DNA of 64,000 nucleotides. It comes from Rhizoctonia solani (lineage: Eukaryota; Basidiomycota; Agaricomycetes; Cantharellales; Ceratobasidiaceae). A program made the translations under genes and the position numbers. The stretch's first letter is position 1. Every line of letters begins with the position of its first letter. The DNA is taken from positions 1,178,001 through 1,242,000 of the forward strand of contig NC_057382.1 in assembly GCF_016906535.1 (NCBI RefSeq), given 5' to 3'. Below the pieces are notes generated by a model. It searched no databases. It was not told the origin of the DNA and saw only the letters and a list, made by a program, of their open reading frames with translations. Below are positions 13,150 through 25,747 of this stretch, in pieces.

Positions 13150-14440
13150 TATACTACTTTTCGTGTACATATATCTATCTGATAAAACACCTATGCACCT
13201 ATACAAGGCCACACCATGTGCGTATCACATCAACGGCACGCGGATGTCTTGTGTTTACATGTCCGTCCACCGGTTCAACTGAATTCTCCAGAACGACTAC
13301 TTGGCTCCAAAATGCTCCAGAGCATTCTCAAGATCCCCAGAGATTCCTACAGAGCCTTCCTGGAGTTAAATCTTGTTAGTGAGCTATTCCGGCGAGCTCG
13401 GGAAACACAAACAGACCTCGTCAAACTGAGATTTAACTAGGAAAAGATATGAGTAGAGTTTGTATCTTATGGAGAACCACCTATCTTATACTCGCTTAGC
13501 TTAGCTTATTTCGGCAAGTGTTTCATTCCGCTAGCTTTTTCAGTTCGTATCACTTGCGATTGGATACAGCTCTGGTTCACCTGGTTTAATTCATCATATC
13601 GTACCAACACCGTCTATGCTTGTATATCTCCCTTTGTCTGATGTGCCGAGGTCGGAATATTTGTACGTAAGCTTTAAGCATGGCTGAGCGAGTGGCAACG
13701 CGGGTGAACCTACTGCCCGTATTATCATCACCTTGGTAAGAAAATGTAAGATTAAGAGGTGGTGTAACTCTGCGGGCTGCGTCCCACGACCAGTACTGGG
13801 TCCGGGAGCCCCGAATTTACGAGATCACTTGCTGCCTCGGCGAGTGGGTCGAGCAACGTGCTCAATGTCTTTTTCTTCCGACCCTTCTTCCCTTTCACCA
13901 CAATATCGAGCGGCGATTGCCCGTCCGGCCATTAGTACCACTCATGGCCAGCATGGGCGTCTTCCCATCTGCCGGGTTGCACTCTGCAGCGAGGAGGCAG
14001 ATTTTCCTATGTAGGCGCGCCCCGCATACGGGCGACTCTTGGAAGTGAGAGGTCCTAGCTTCAATAATTAGCTTGTCTCTTGTATGAAAACAACCATTAC
14101 TACATTTGGTATATTATAAGGTACACTCGACGATAATGCTATTAATACAGGATCGATATCAAATGAAGGTGATGTGTTAATAAGTAAGGTAAGCCCCAAA
14201 CTAGGGACGTTGAACTGCGACGGGAATATATGCGTCTGGTGGTGGGGGAATAAAGCCAAAGAAAGGATGTAAGCTGACTGGAATAAGGGTTACTGGTAAG
14301 TATAGGGAGGGAGGAAGTAAGGGTGCTGTGCTAGTCTCTGTAAGGGGAACTTGGGTTAAGGAAAACCGTAAGTCCACATGAGAGGCAGGAAAAAAGATAA
14401 AAGGTAAAGAGAGGAATGCACAAGTGAAGGTGTGCTCGCT
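13150..14440. other. Intergenic, no supported feature
   Basis: Contains only short ORFs without recognisable motifs (for example 13733-14014). I see no repeat shared with the rest of the window. Confidence 0.35.
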
Positions 14441-14457
14441 GGCTGTAGGTTAGAGCG

Positions 14458-14903
14458 CTATGGGTGACCTTCAGTAGAACTATTTAAACCAGGGTTACTC
14501 GGAATTACATGGTGGTATAGAGGATGACTTACGCAATAACGGCGTGAGGTCAGTAGTTTCTCAGCCGCATTCTCCTCGGCCTTGCGTTTGCTAGTTCCCC
14601 AGCCTATAACGTACGGGTCCACCAAACTCTCTTCTGCGCCATACATAATCACTGTTGGGTAAAAGAATAACAAGACACTGTTAACGTTGAATGAGAGGGT
14701 GATTATGAGATAAACATACAACGAGGTTGAAGTACCGAACCAGGTACATTGGAGAGATGGTCAAATATGATAGAGCCGGTATCAACGGAAAGTCGGTCTT
14801 GGGAGATGCGCGATAGGGACAATCTCTTCGCATCCAAATCGGATTGGCCATGTGCTTGGTATCGGTCGCCATAGTTGATAATTTGGGGGACTAATAAAAT
14901 CAA
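14458..14903 (-). CDS. Possible double-stranded-RNA-binding-motif fragment, hypothetical
   Basis: On the minus strand an exon after a cccaacag acceptor (near 14655) encodes VIMYGAEESLVDPYVIGWGT then SKRKAEENAAEKLL. The end resembles the C-terminal half of a dsRBM, whose usual pattern is G-x-G-x-S-K-K-x-A-x-x-x-A-A-x-x-A-L. It is followed by a good donor (gtaagt). An upstream exon (14703-14890) may supply the N-terminal part (LDAKRLSLSRISQDRLS), joined through a gtatgt..caacag intron. The first half of the motif is not convincing and no RNase III or helicase partner is visible. Treat as a hypothetical gene or gene fragment. Confidence 0.3.
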
Positions 14904-15109
14904 GGGTAAGGTTATATGCTATATCGGTAAAGTAAGAAACACACAAAAGGAATGGCTTGGTATTGCATTTGGTCAGTTTGGTGGTAGAAACCCTGAGTTG
15001 TGAACTGAATATGGCCAATATGAACTCGATCAGACCAGACGTTTAATTGATCTCTATAACCGGAAGTCCTAGACGGGGTATAAATGCGAGTATAAAACCG
15101 AGTCATTCA

Positions 15110-16767
15110 GATGAGAGCACGAAAACGGACAAGGAATGAATGGATCATTATATATGTGGCGCGCACTAGATTTTATGTGCCGAAATGGAGCATAGCACCC
15201 AGTATGCGAAGCTGAATATGGTTCTGGGACCCCTTTCAGAGAAGTACGCATGGCTTTCCAGAATAATTAGGGTGAATCGGCGGGAGGGAGCGCACATCAG
15301 TGCTGTATACGGGCAAAAACACCTACAACCCCATCGCGAATTGGAGCACTTTGATTGGGCGCGAGCTCCAGTATTTCATACGTCTAGAAAGAAGGCGGAC
15401 AACGGTCAGGTAAGGTTACAAGGGCGGGATTGGCGGGGGAGGGGCGTTAGCTGGAGGGAATCAGATAAATTTGCCCACCCATAGCACAAGGCGACCTTTT
15501 TACCTTTCTGAGTGAGAAATTGAAATGAAGCCCACCGCTTTTACAACGTGGATCACAATGGCTAGTAAACGTACTCACCTTCGAGAGCTTTTGCAGTTCA
15601 GCTCTAAGCGAAATCTTCACGTCCACACGTCATTCCGTTCTGTGGAGTATGGCCATTGGTTGGTAAAATCCACGGCTAAGCCATTGGGCGTACCGGGGGG
15701 CTGTGTGACGCGTGTAGCGTCCGCAGAAAGTAAGGAGAAATGCTGCGTCAAAGTAGTGACACGGTCACCTGCCTGGATAAATCTCATTGAGGGGCGCGAT
15801 GCAGGAGTCCAGGCACGTCACTGAGTGAGCTAGACAGTGTGCGAGAGTTCGAAAGCCGTACGACTGCGGCAGGAATTGCTGATAGAAATTCGCGCAACGC
15901 ACGAATGGGATAGAATCCGATGACGAGTCTAACCGAGAGCGATGAGTATGTTCAGGCCGACGTCAAGTTTGAGTGTATTGCCGGAGAATAAAACAAATAG
16001 TTCTAGGGTGGACACTAAATACAGTTTGAGCCTTGGGACTAAACCAGGGTCAGAATCTCGAGGGAACGAGCATGAAGAAGGGGTAATATTGCGCGGTCGT
16101 GGTCATCGATCAGTTGATCATTTCAGCTTGCGTTTAAAGTTACCAGATGTAACATCATGATTCTATCCACAATAAATTGTTTTCGGGATGAAGCCACACA
16201 CGAACCTTGGAGCCAAGCGAGTTCAATGCAACTAAATGACTTAAAAGAATGAATACAAACAGAGAGCGGGTCACAATCTGATCTGATCGGCTAACAGTCT
16301 GAGCGACGCATGTAACAACACAGGAGTATGAAGTAAACAGGAAAGGAAAGGGATGTTTTGAACAAACGCAGGCACAGTGAGGAAATCCAGATGGTCGAGA
16401 CAAAGAGAAAAACACAGATGATAGTCAATAGTGATATACGAATAGGTACTCGATGATTGGTATGTACAAGGAAAGGAAAGGAAGGGCCGGAGGTGATGCT
16501 AGATGGTCCGTCGTGCGACATGGATGGGAGGGCAAGGCAAATGGCGCGTATAGAGGTGTGCAGGGTACGGCGGATCGGGGAGGTAAAGGGGATGGCGGGA
16601 CGAACACACCGAGCACACCGCGCGACAAGTCTATACAATGAGATCGAATGGGAAAAAACCAAAGAGCCGGAAAAGAGGAAAGGAAATCTAGAAGGAGTAG
16701 GTTGAACTAATAGCTACTGGTTAGATAAACAAGGAATCGAGTGGCCATCAAATATGATGGGGACCAT
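15110..16767. other. Intergenic and probable eIF4G 3' flank, no supported gene
   Basis: Holds several ORFs of 60-120 codons on both strands (15185-15484, 15525-15824, 16291-16662), none with recognisable motifs. The part nearest 16767 is downstream of the eIF4G stop and probably includes its 3' untranslated region. Confidence 0.35.
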
Positions 16768-19700
16768 CTATGCCGACGATACTTTTTCGAATTCCTTTAG
16801 CAGGAGCTCTCTTGGCGGGACGGGAGGCTCGCCGTATACGGAAATATTGTTGGCCATCTCTTCAGCCCCGGCCCTATCAAGCCCAGCAGCATGGATCATA
16901 CGCGCGAGCCATTCGTACGTTTTGGGTACATCGATGCTCAAGTCGTCGGCCATCTCGATGGTGGGAATCATGCCACGCTCAAATCCTTCAGGGGAAATGA
17001 CAGATCGAGAACGAGCAGCAGAGAAAAGCTTCTCAGTAAGGACAACAACCTTATTTCCTCCATCCATGGAAGCATTGACAAGCTTGTCAACAAACAAGTG
17101 CCGATGCTCGGATGGAAGAGCTTCGAGGGCTAAAATTGCTTCATCAATGTTCTCGACACCAAGATATTCCTGTATAGCGTGTCAGTATCTTGTCAACTTC
17201 GATTCACATCAAAACGTACCTTGACATCCTCCTTCACTTTGTCTGGATTTCTTCCTCGGTCAAAGCCACTGGTGCTTCCTCTTTGTCTTCTTCCTTATCT
17301 TCCTCCTTGCCATCGCCCTTGTCGTTGTCGGCCTCAGTGGGCTTGGTCCTTGGCAACAAATTAAGCTTCTTCCTCTCTCCGGCGCCCGCAACAACAGGGG
17401 ATCCACCGGGTCCAAGGTCAACGCTAGGCTTGCGGCTATTCGCTGTGCGCTCGGTAGGAGGGGGAGGTCCATCGACAGTTCCACCGCTCAGAGCAGAGAA
17501 CATGTTCGCACCGGAGGCGCGGCCGATGCTCGAATCACGTTTGTTCGCATCTTTCTTGCTAAACACACTTGAAGGGCCGAATTGGATGCCAGTTGGCTTG
17601 GAAATTTTGCCAAATTGAGAGAGATCGCCTGCACGCGCGGGTGGTCGACTGGCCCCAGCTCCACCAGCGACGTTCCAACCATCGGGTTCGGTCGCATTAG
17701 CACCGCGGTGCTCACCTCGTCGGGATCCGCCACGAGAAACACCGTGTCGACCCGAGTCGTCGAGAGGAATCTTGGTGTGTCGGAGGGGGACGAGGGGCGG
17801 CGGAACGTGCTTGCCAGTGTCGCGCACGCAGTTCGATAACGTCCTGTATGGGAATGAATACCAGCATATATGAAAGCGCATACTGGCGACTTACCTGCAA
17901 CATAAACTGCATACGAGAGTTGATACTGCTGCCCTTGGCCATCTCCTGCATACGCTCGAAGTAGATATCCATATGATTCCTCGCCTTGGGGTTATCCAGG
18001 CTCTGCCCAACGGTCGTCAAGAGTTTACACAAGCTCTCGATTTCCTCTTCTTCGGGGTTGACCACGTTCGAAAGCAACTTCTTGATACATTCATGCATAA
18101 TACGTTCCGTCAACATTTGCAACTTGAACAGTTCACCGATGAATCGGACCAAACCGAGACCTTGACGCTTGGCCTTGGCGGCAGCATAATACTCGTCAGA
18201 ATACAAGACCGCCTCGCCGTTTTCAGTGGACGCGGCTTCAGCAGCCTTGTCTTCCCCTGCTTTCGAGGCAGCGGCAGCAAGAGCGGCCTCCTTGGGCGTT
18301 CCATCCGCGCTCAAAGTCTTCTTGGCATCGGTTAAGCAAGTACTTGCGGAATAGCATCCCACCAGTGATTGGTTGACCCTCCGAGTTGCGAATTGTCTCG
18401 TCCTGAACATTGGGAGAAACGCTCCATCATCTTGCGGCACAGACGAGCATACATCTCGCTAAATGCAGCTTCGTCCTTGGCCTTTTCGAAAACGAGTTTG
18501 ATGACTTGCATAAGGGTGCTCCCGTCCTTTTCTTGCTCAGATTTGTTAGCCCACTCGATAATCTGGTCGGAGATCGAATCGAATTATCCATCGTAAGCTT
18601 GTTGAGAAGTGCTTTGACTTTGCGATCCACAAGCTGGCGCTCTTCGAGTTGCTGGGGCGTGCGCAAGGTGCTCCCGGCGACCCAACGGTTCTCGCTCTGT
18701 TCGAGCGGAACAACAGGCTCAAGGTTTGCGGTTGATTCGCAGGAGTTTGGAATCCACTGGCGCGAGGATTGTCGCCACGGTGCTGACCACGTTGACTACG
18801 AGTGCGCTTGGCCTCACGAGGACCTGCGCCACCAACGCCCCTTGACTCGCGCTCCTGGACATGGGTGTGAGGCGACCAGCTGCACCACTGCCAAAGGCCA
18901 TGCCAGACCTGGCCGCATTGGAGGCATCGAACCGAGCTTGAGAGGAAGATGGAGACTGGAAATTGCCCATGGCGAATCCGCCCTTGGCAAGACCGGGGCC
19001 GAGTCCAAGTCCGACAGAGCCCTGGCGCTGGAGGGGGGGAGCGTTGCCCATGCCCATTGAGCCGACGCGACGACCCCTGCACGCGCGCCACCGGGATACC
19101 CTGCACCCTGTTCGCCGGGTTCGAGGCCGATAGCATCGAGGGGAGGGAGCGAATCGGGTTTTCTCTTTGCACACGTTCAAATTGCAACAAGAATTCGCGA
19201 TCATATCTATGAAATCGATGAGCTTTGATCGATCTGAGATCAAAGTGTGTACACACCTAAACTTGCCAGGAGTGGCCGCAATATTAAGATCCGGATTGGG
19301 TGTCTTGATGGTCTCGGGGTATGGGACTACATTCAAGTCCTCAATGATCCGGGCGCTAGCCAGTGCAGAGGGGGGCGCAGCACTACGATTGCCCTGTGCA
19401 GAGGTAAGATCCAAGGGACCAGGAACAGGACGCTTGGGCCGCTCGTTGGCCTGGGAGGTCGTAATGGAAAGAGGGGATGGGCGTCCTGGAGCCGTAGTAG
19501 AATTGGATAGAGGTGATGGACGGTCGGGAATGGTAGAAGGTAACAGGCCATTGGGAGGTTTTGGGGAAGAGATGGGAGATGCGGGAACAGTATCGCGCGC
19601 CTCTTCGGTAGCAGCCTCCTTAGCCTCGGCCTCTTCTTTAGCAGCATCAACCTCTGCTTTAGCCTTGGCCTCGGCCTCTGCTTTAGCCTTCTCTTCTTTG

Positions 19701-21651
19701 GCTTTAGCCTCGGCCTTCCTTAGCCTTGCGTTCCTCTTCTTCCTTGAGCTTGCGCTCCATTTCTTCTTTCGCCTTTCGTTCTTCCTCCTCTTTGGCCTTT
19801 CGTTCAGCTTCCTCCTTCGCCTTGCGCTCCGCTCTTTGCGTTCCTCCTCCTCCCGGGCCTTTCGCGCTTCCTCTTCCTTGACCTTGCGTTCTGCCTCTTC
19901 CTTAGCTCGTAGCTCTTCAGCGATCCGCTTTTCTTCCTCCTCTTTTGCTTTGCGCTCTTCGGCCTTGCGCTCGGCTTCCTCTTGACCTTGCGCTCGGCCT
20001 CTGCCTTTCGGTCGGCCTCCTCCTTGGCTTTACGTTCGGCCTCTTCCTTCTCCTTGCGCTCAGCTTCCTCCTTGGCTCGTTTCTCCTCCTCAATTCTCTC
20101 CCTTTCCTTGCGCTCCTTCTCCTCCTTCTCTTTGGCCAATCTCTCCTTTTCTTCCTTCTCTCTGGCTAAGCGTTCGTTCTTCTGCTGCTCGGTCTCCATG
20201 CGTACCACGACGTTCGGGCGCTTGGGTTGTATCGGAGTAGAGACCTTGGGAGATAATGGGACGCCTTCAAACGTTAATGCATCACCGCCGGGAGTGCTAA
20301 TTCGGACGGGATTCGTAGGACGACGCAAACCGCCCGGAACAAACGTAGGAGCATTAACACTAAGCGAAGGAGATGGCGCACTCGGAAGAGCTTGGAGGGC
20401 GCTAGTTGTGATAGGAGGCAGAGTATGGGGGGTCGCATTATTCGTCGCAGGAGGAGTAGATGGTGGGCGAGGTTGAGCGGGCTGTGTTCGTGGAGAAGGC
20501 TGCATAGGGGGCTGGTGTATCGGAGGCATGTGATGTTGGTGTTGATGTGGTGGGTGACCGCCCCAGTACATGTACGGATTATAGTCATGAGGCGGCGGGT
20601 ACTGAAGCCAAAATTAGTACAATTATAAGCAAGCCTACAGCTCTACTCACGTAATATCCAGTAGGCCCCCATTGGGGAGCCGGTGGCATCGGATGACCAG
20701 GATGGGGAGAATGATGTTGGTGAGGGTGGGCCATCGGATGCTGGTGATGCTGCTGGATTGGCATATTGTTCATACGCGGGCTCGCTGGAGGCCTCTGACC
20801 ACCGCTCGTATTCGGACCGGGCAAAGGCGGCCGGCCGATTTGGGGGCTGCGTGGGAACGGGGCAGGATTGTTGCGATCACTAAAGCCGGAGCTGGCCCGC
20901 GAGGAGCCGAGGGAACTGCCGTTGGCGGCTGGTTGGCTGGCGCACTCGTGCTGGGTATGCTAGAGGGCGCCGCAGGGGTGGCAGTGACTGAGGGCGGACC
21001 CCCGCCCTGAAAGAGTGCATGTACATTAAGCTTTTTCTGCTTGCTAGGCGTAGGGGTCGTGCCGGGAGGTGTGGGCGCTGCGGCTGGAGCCGTCGACGCT
21101 CCGGTCGAGGCAGTCGTCGTCGCCGGGGCCGTGCTCGTCGGCATCGGTTGAGTAGGAGTAGGTGCAACTACTTTGATCCCATTGGTTGATGGCTGGGTGG
21201 CGGTAGGCGTGGCTGGGGATACGGGAGCAGGTGCGGGTTTTGATGTGGCAGCAGGGGCCGTGGCAGGGGTAGGTGCGGTGGGGGGCGGGGTGGCTACCTC
21301 TGCCTTTTTCTCGGGCGCTTGATTCGCCTCTATTGAGCCGAAGTTTATCGAGCTCGCTGAAATAAATCAAAGTTAATAAAAGTGAAAAATGGCAATTAAT
21401 AAGGGGCTGACCTTGTCGATGCCCTGTGCCGTCGCAACTCCCCTCGAAGCCTGCTTTACCGTAGCATTCGCACCTGCCCAAGGGTGCTCTGGCGGCGCGA
21501 TTGGGTGGTAGGGGTACTAGGTGCATTGGCAGGGGATTGAGCGCGTGACGTTGCTGAGCTCTGCGGAGGGCCTTAGACCACGCCGAGGTGGCAAGCGGAA
21601 CAGACGGATTCGATGCCTTGTTTGGTGGGTTTTAACAGCAGAACTGCTCAT
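16768..21651 (-). CDS. Translation initiation factor eIF4G
   Basis: Scaffold of the eIF4F cap-binding complex, cytoplasmic. Parts in order from the N-terminus: a start near 21651 (MSSSAV) with an N-terminal TSAWSK/ATVKQASRGVATAQGIDK region, Pro/His-rich segments (about 20500-21300), a long Glu/Lys/Arg stretch (about 19650-20200), then TIKTPNPDLNIAATPGKFR spliced by a GTGTGT..ATAG intron (about 19204-19252) to YDREFLLQFE. YDREFLL is a canonical eIF4E-binding Y-x4-L-hydrophobic motif. Next come a Gly/Arg linker and the MIF4G domain (RKVKALLNKLT near 18620, FIGELFKLQMLTERIMHEC near 18100, EEEIESLCKLL near 18030). The C-terminal MA3-like domain is at 16768-17190 (EALPSEHRHLFVDKL, SPEGFERGMIPTIEMADDL). 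The sense changes frame several times without an intron (for example near 19075 in a G run, 18800, 18580, 18350, 17740). The gene is otherwise conserved, so sequence error is likely. Confidence 0.9.
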
Positions 21652-23511
21652 TCTATTATTAAAGGTTATCAATTAAAATTCATCCAGTGGCTATTTATCC
21701 CTCACGAGTGCTATTCTTCGAGTCGTAGATTCTTCGCCTTCGTGGCGCAGCACAATCAGAAAAAAGCGAATAGAATTATAAGTCGTAAAAAACACCCGAC
21801 CGGCAGGCTTTGCTCTGTCGAACAACAGAGATTGGCAAAGCACAAGGGGGGAGCACTGGACTCTGGACGCCGTAGTCGGTGACTGGCGGAGATGGGGATT
21901 GGGTCACGTGCCCTCCGCAAATTTCTACTAGACCACAGCCACCCAGACAGGATATGTATAGTACCCTCTTCAATCATCCCCTTGAGCTGCACTTCTGTAC
22001 GTATTCTCCCAGGCCTGGGAGTGTAATCCCACTCTTATTTGTCGTAATTTACACATGTATTGCACTGTGCAGCATGTCGCCCTTGGACCATCGACGATCA
22101 TCTCGAGAAACACATGTTTATCATCATTTCAAAAACGTGCTCAGGGGGATAAATCGAGCAGTGGTGTAACCACAAGTTGGTAGCCAGTAACTATGGATTA
22201 CAGACAAAGCTTTTCAGCCCAGTGACAACACGGCATTTTTCTAAAGGGGAGCACAGATCAGTGGCTACAAGTTCTCGGGCTCGGACCTCCACTGGCAAGA
22301 TATTCAGGGAGCATCAAGTCATTTTCCCTGATGTCATTTACCGTGGTACCATGACTTGCATGGATATCGATAGCAACACCCTAACATGAGTATACTCCCG
22401 TGGCGTAATATTTGCCTCGTGAGTATTTGGTTGGGTCCAGCCATCAAACGCCAAAGCTAGGAATGCAACTTTGAATTATTCGCCAATCATACGTCTATCG
22501 TGATTTACATCTATCTACCTAGCTTGCAGTTTAATGCTAGCATGATGCCTCAGGGAAATATAACGAAAACATCCGCCTCGCGTGGTACAATTGACAACAT
22601 CAGATGACGTTCACCCAAGGGAATTCATGCTGATCTCCCTAAAGGCTGTACCTGAAGCAAAGTAACTCACCCATTACGTCCACGTACGAACACGGCCAAT
22701 CATTTCGTATAGCGCTATAGACCAACGACGGTCGTCTCATAAGTCTAGTACCAAGTCTGCATGCGTCCTTTGGGTGTATGCGACTAACCACTCTGCGAGT
22801 CCAAAAAGCAAATTCCAGGTGGCTATGTTAGTAATGTTAGCATTCAAAGTTATAAATGCCACTCGTTTAAGTATTCTACTTTTAACCAATAGAATGACGA
22901 CATAACCTCTGAATCATAAATCACATGAACTATGAGGTCTGGTGCTACTGCAAGTCTAGCTCTAGCATTTGAGTCACGTATGAACGAATTTGGAACGGAG
23001 CAGTTCTAACATCAACCCTGCGCAGCAGTGTGATAGGGGGGTGGGGGAAGAGAAGGGTTTGATAGCTAGGTATCCGGCGGCCAATAATCTGTTGGCGAGA
23101 GGATTGCACCCCGGTGAATTCCGGCAAGTTTTAGTTTCAGAGTCTATCTAAACTCAGTGAGCTGGTAAATGTGGCTGATTGGAGGTCAGTGTATTAAGCG
23201 CTGGCTGACCAAGCAACCCCTACAACTTTTCCACACTTGCCATCCTCGGGTTGCCCATGATAATCTAGTACTCTACATTCATTAATCTTGTTATCACTAG
23301 GGGCACAGCATGAATAACTGGGGCGTGCCAATCTACCAGCCGGGCAAAGAGCCCCTGCCGCCAGGCCTAACAGAAGATCGTCCAGTTTTGATGCAGCAAA
23401 AAAGGTGGAAAATTGGATGCGAACGGGATCGGAAAGCTGTGCATTTAAACCGTGTTGTCCGGAGGAGCAGGTGATTTTTGCTTTTCATATCATCACAGAC
23501 ACCACTCACTC
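21652..23511. other. Intergenic, no supported gene
   Basis: About 1.9 kb upstream of eIF4G. ORFs are short and unsupported. The proximal part should hold the eIF4G promoter. I see no repeats shared with the rest of the window. Confidence 0.35.
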
Positions 23512-23919
23512 CTAGGCGAACTTAGGTTTTGCTTTGGGTGCTTTCTTTTCACTTATGAGTTCATCATTCGCCATCGAAGACCCAATGAATAGACTAAATA
23601 CGGACGCCAACATGTCTACACGCCAAAAAACATCCGAGTTTTTCAAAAGCACTGGGCGAGGAATGTGGCGATCGGGAAGCGGATTCGCCAAAGTGGGAGC
23701 ATTGTATTCGGGTGTGGAATGTTGTATCGAAGGGGTAAGCACCATTCTCAAATACATGGAGCTGACTTGACCGTGGGACCAGTTCCGTGCGAAAAACGAT
23801 TTGACAAATGCGGTCTCTGCCGGTTTCATTTCCGGGGCTGTATTGGCGAGGAATTCGGGGCCTCGGGCAGCTTTTGGTGGCGGAATGGCATTCGCCGCTT
23901 TCTCGGCTGCGATCGACAT
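23512..23919 (-). CDS. Small hypothetical protein with a C-terminal hydrophobic segment
   Basis: A single open frame of 135 codons starting with a true ATG ([16 protein letters not shown]) and ending in a basic tail ([12 protein letters not shown]). Residues about 100-118 ([17 protein letters not shown]) could form one membrane segment just before the lysine-rich tail, as in small single-span mitochondrial or ER proteins. A GTCAAG donor-like site after FARNWSH (residue about 49) leaves open that the middle part is an intron. I do not recognise the family. The alanine/proline-rich start, coherent ORF and basic tail make it more gene-like than surrounding ORFs. Confidence 0.45.
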   Translation of the reverse strand: MSIAAEKAANAIPPPKAARGPEFLANTAPEMKPAETAFVKSFFARNWSHGQVSSMYLRMVLTPSIQHSTPEYNAPTLANPLPDRHIPRPVLLKNSDVFWRVDMLASVFSLFIGSSMANDELISEKKAPKAKPKFA

Positions 23920-24843
23920 GTTTATGCGAAGAGAGACCGCAGAGTAAGGACCCTCTTTTAGTGTTTCACCAACCCCCGTTGTATCTCGACATTTGCTACA
24001 TTGGCTGGACTATGCCCAGCCTAGGCACCAAAGATGGAGTTGACCTTAATATGGTGCCTTTAGACGCTCTGCCCATTTATTTCACTACATTGCGTCAATA
24101 TTGACTGACTATTTGTATAGCGAGGACTAATACATGCGCACGGCTTTCTACAACTTCCTGTTCTGTGGCTCCACTAGACCACCTAACTTATTCGCTCTAC
24201 CCTACACCGCTCAGTCTGTCTTTGTACAACATGCAATCAATATTACTTGGAGTTCCTTGAATCTGAACAACGCGTTTTGTCCATGGGCATTGATATACTC
24301 CTTGGAACCAAGTTGCGGGACCAAGACTTTCTATTGGAAAGTCGGTGGTTGTAGATTACGCGCTAAATAACCTAGGTAAGCTGTGTATATGCTTGCTGAT
24401 ATATATTCGCCTTCCTTTGGCAAGTATTAATTGTTGGCGTTGCTCGATGGCGCTTATCAATGCCGCCGAGTACGTGTTCCTATAGATTGATCAAACGAAT
24501 TTCCCTGTTTCTCCACCAAGTTTCAAGCTCCTAATTGGTACGTTTCCCGATTTAGCACACCTGGAGTACCTATCGAAGCAAACAACGCAATATGGCAGTT
24601 AGAGTGGCCAATTCCATTCAGCCCGTGATATCTTACAATAAGCGAAAGTAGCATGCTATTTCCTCGACCTTTGAAAACTTCTTTGCTACTCCCTGCGCGA
24701 TTTGAAGGGGTTCTTGTACTAGTTTTTGTTATAGGTTGAGATGACCTCAAACGTACCGTGGCACTGTCAGAGTACTGTGCTTCGTGTCAGCTAAATCGCC
24801 TCCCAAGGGTAGCTGCGCTCTTTGATGCTGGGTAATACTGAGG

Positions 24844-24851
24844 TATATATA
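24844..24851 (+). promoter_or_regulatory. Probable TATA box
   Basis: A tatatata tract lies about 87 bases upstream of the ATG at 24938, followed by a CT-rich, C-rich leader (ctctcaagcatctcacctcc), a common fungal start-site context. Confidence 0.4.
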
Positions 24852-24937
24852 TCCAGACATAGTATGCTACAGAGCACTCGACTCTCAAGCATCTCACCTC
24901 CCATTCATCCCCAACTTCCGACCTAATCCTTAGCGAC

Positions 24938-25397
24938 ATGCCAACCAATTATGCAGTCCACCGTGGAGCAAAAATGCCCGTAGTTTCATCGACGCCAGCA
25001 GCACCTTTTATGCACGTCCACCCGAGAGATGCTCTTTGCCCAGTCGTCAATGTACTCGTACTCTTATCCTTTATCCTCGGGCGGCTGTTATATACGACGT
25101 CCAACTGTTTTGTGCGTTTTTGCTCGTGGACAGGCATCTGTTGGTACGTGGTCTCAAGTCATTCGTCGGATCGACTGACATACAAACATACGCATAGATG
25201 CTCGTGACCTTTTTGTACGTCGCTCTTGCCAAGTTATGAGATGCCGAAATAATGAAACCGTCTTTCTTTATCTAGTCACGGTGATGTATGGGAACCCCAA
25301 TTTGGCTTGGTTCATCACCATCCTACCTCTGATGATTGCCTTTCTTGTTTTCTTACGGCATCGAGAGGGTCTTCGGGCATATATCAGATATAGGTAA
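24938..25397 (+). CDS. Small putative membrane protein, hypothetical
   Basis: Exon 1 begins at an ATG (MPTNYAVHRGAKMPVV) and includes a hydrophobic segment (VVNVLVLLSFILGRLLY). A downstream exon encodes a second one (NLAWFITILPLMIAFLVFL) and ends in basic HREGLRAYIRYR with a TAA at 25395-25397. Between them lie a gtacgt..catag intron candidate (about 25144-25198) and a possible second short intron ending near 25276 (tatctag). A TATA-like tract and pyrimidine-rich leader precede the ATG. The splice phases I tried do not all agree, so the exact joins are uncertain. I do not recognise a family; a two- or three-span membrane protein is what the sequence supports. Confidence 0.4.
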
Positions 25398-25747
25398 TGC
25401 AAAGGTACCCCAGAAATGGTTCATGTAGGATTGTCGTATCGTTCGACACGAATTAATGGTCCGTTGCGACAGATTGCCTGGGCTGAGCTTTCTGCAATTT
25501 CGAATGCAATGGTGCCAATGCGCCCGCCCCTGTGTAACTCTATTTTCGTGATAAATGTTTCTGTGCTGTATAAGTACTTGTGAATCGTGCACTATGGTGG
25601 CTGTGATAATAGATCAGATAAATGTGTATTATATGGAAGGATGCCAGGACCAATCTCCAAGCGCGGTCCCAATTTATTGGAGCACAGCATAGTGTCAGGT
25701 TGAACACCTCACGAGCATAATATATGTACACTCGCCAAGCACTCCGG

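Noticed and set aside
16291..16705. Overlapping ORFs downstream of eIF4G
   Set aside because: Low-complexity AG/CT-rich DNA open on both strands, probably the 3' flank of eIF4G.
19167..20476. Long plus-strand ORFs rich in Ser/Ala/Leu opposite eIF4G
   Set aside because: They are antisense shadows of the Glu/Lys/Arg-rich eIF4G segment; composition explains their openness.
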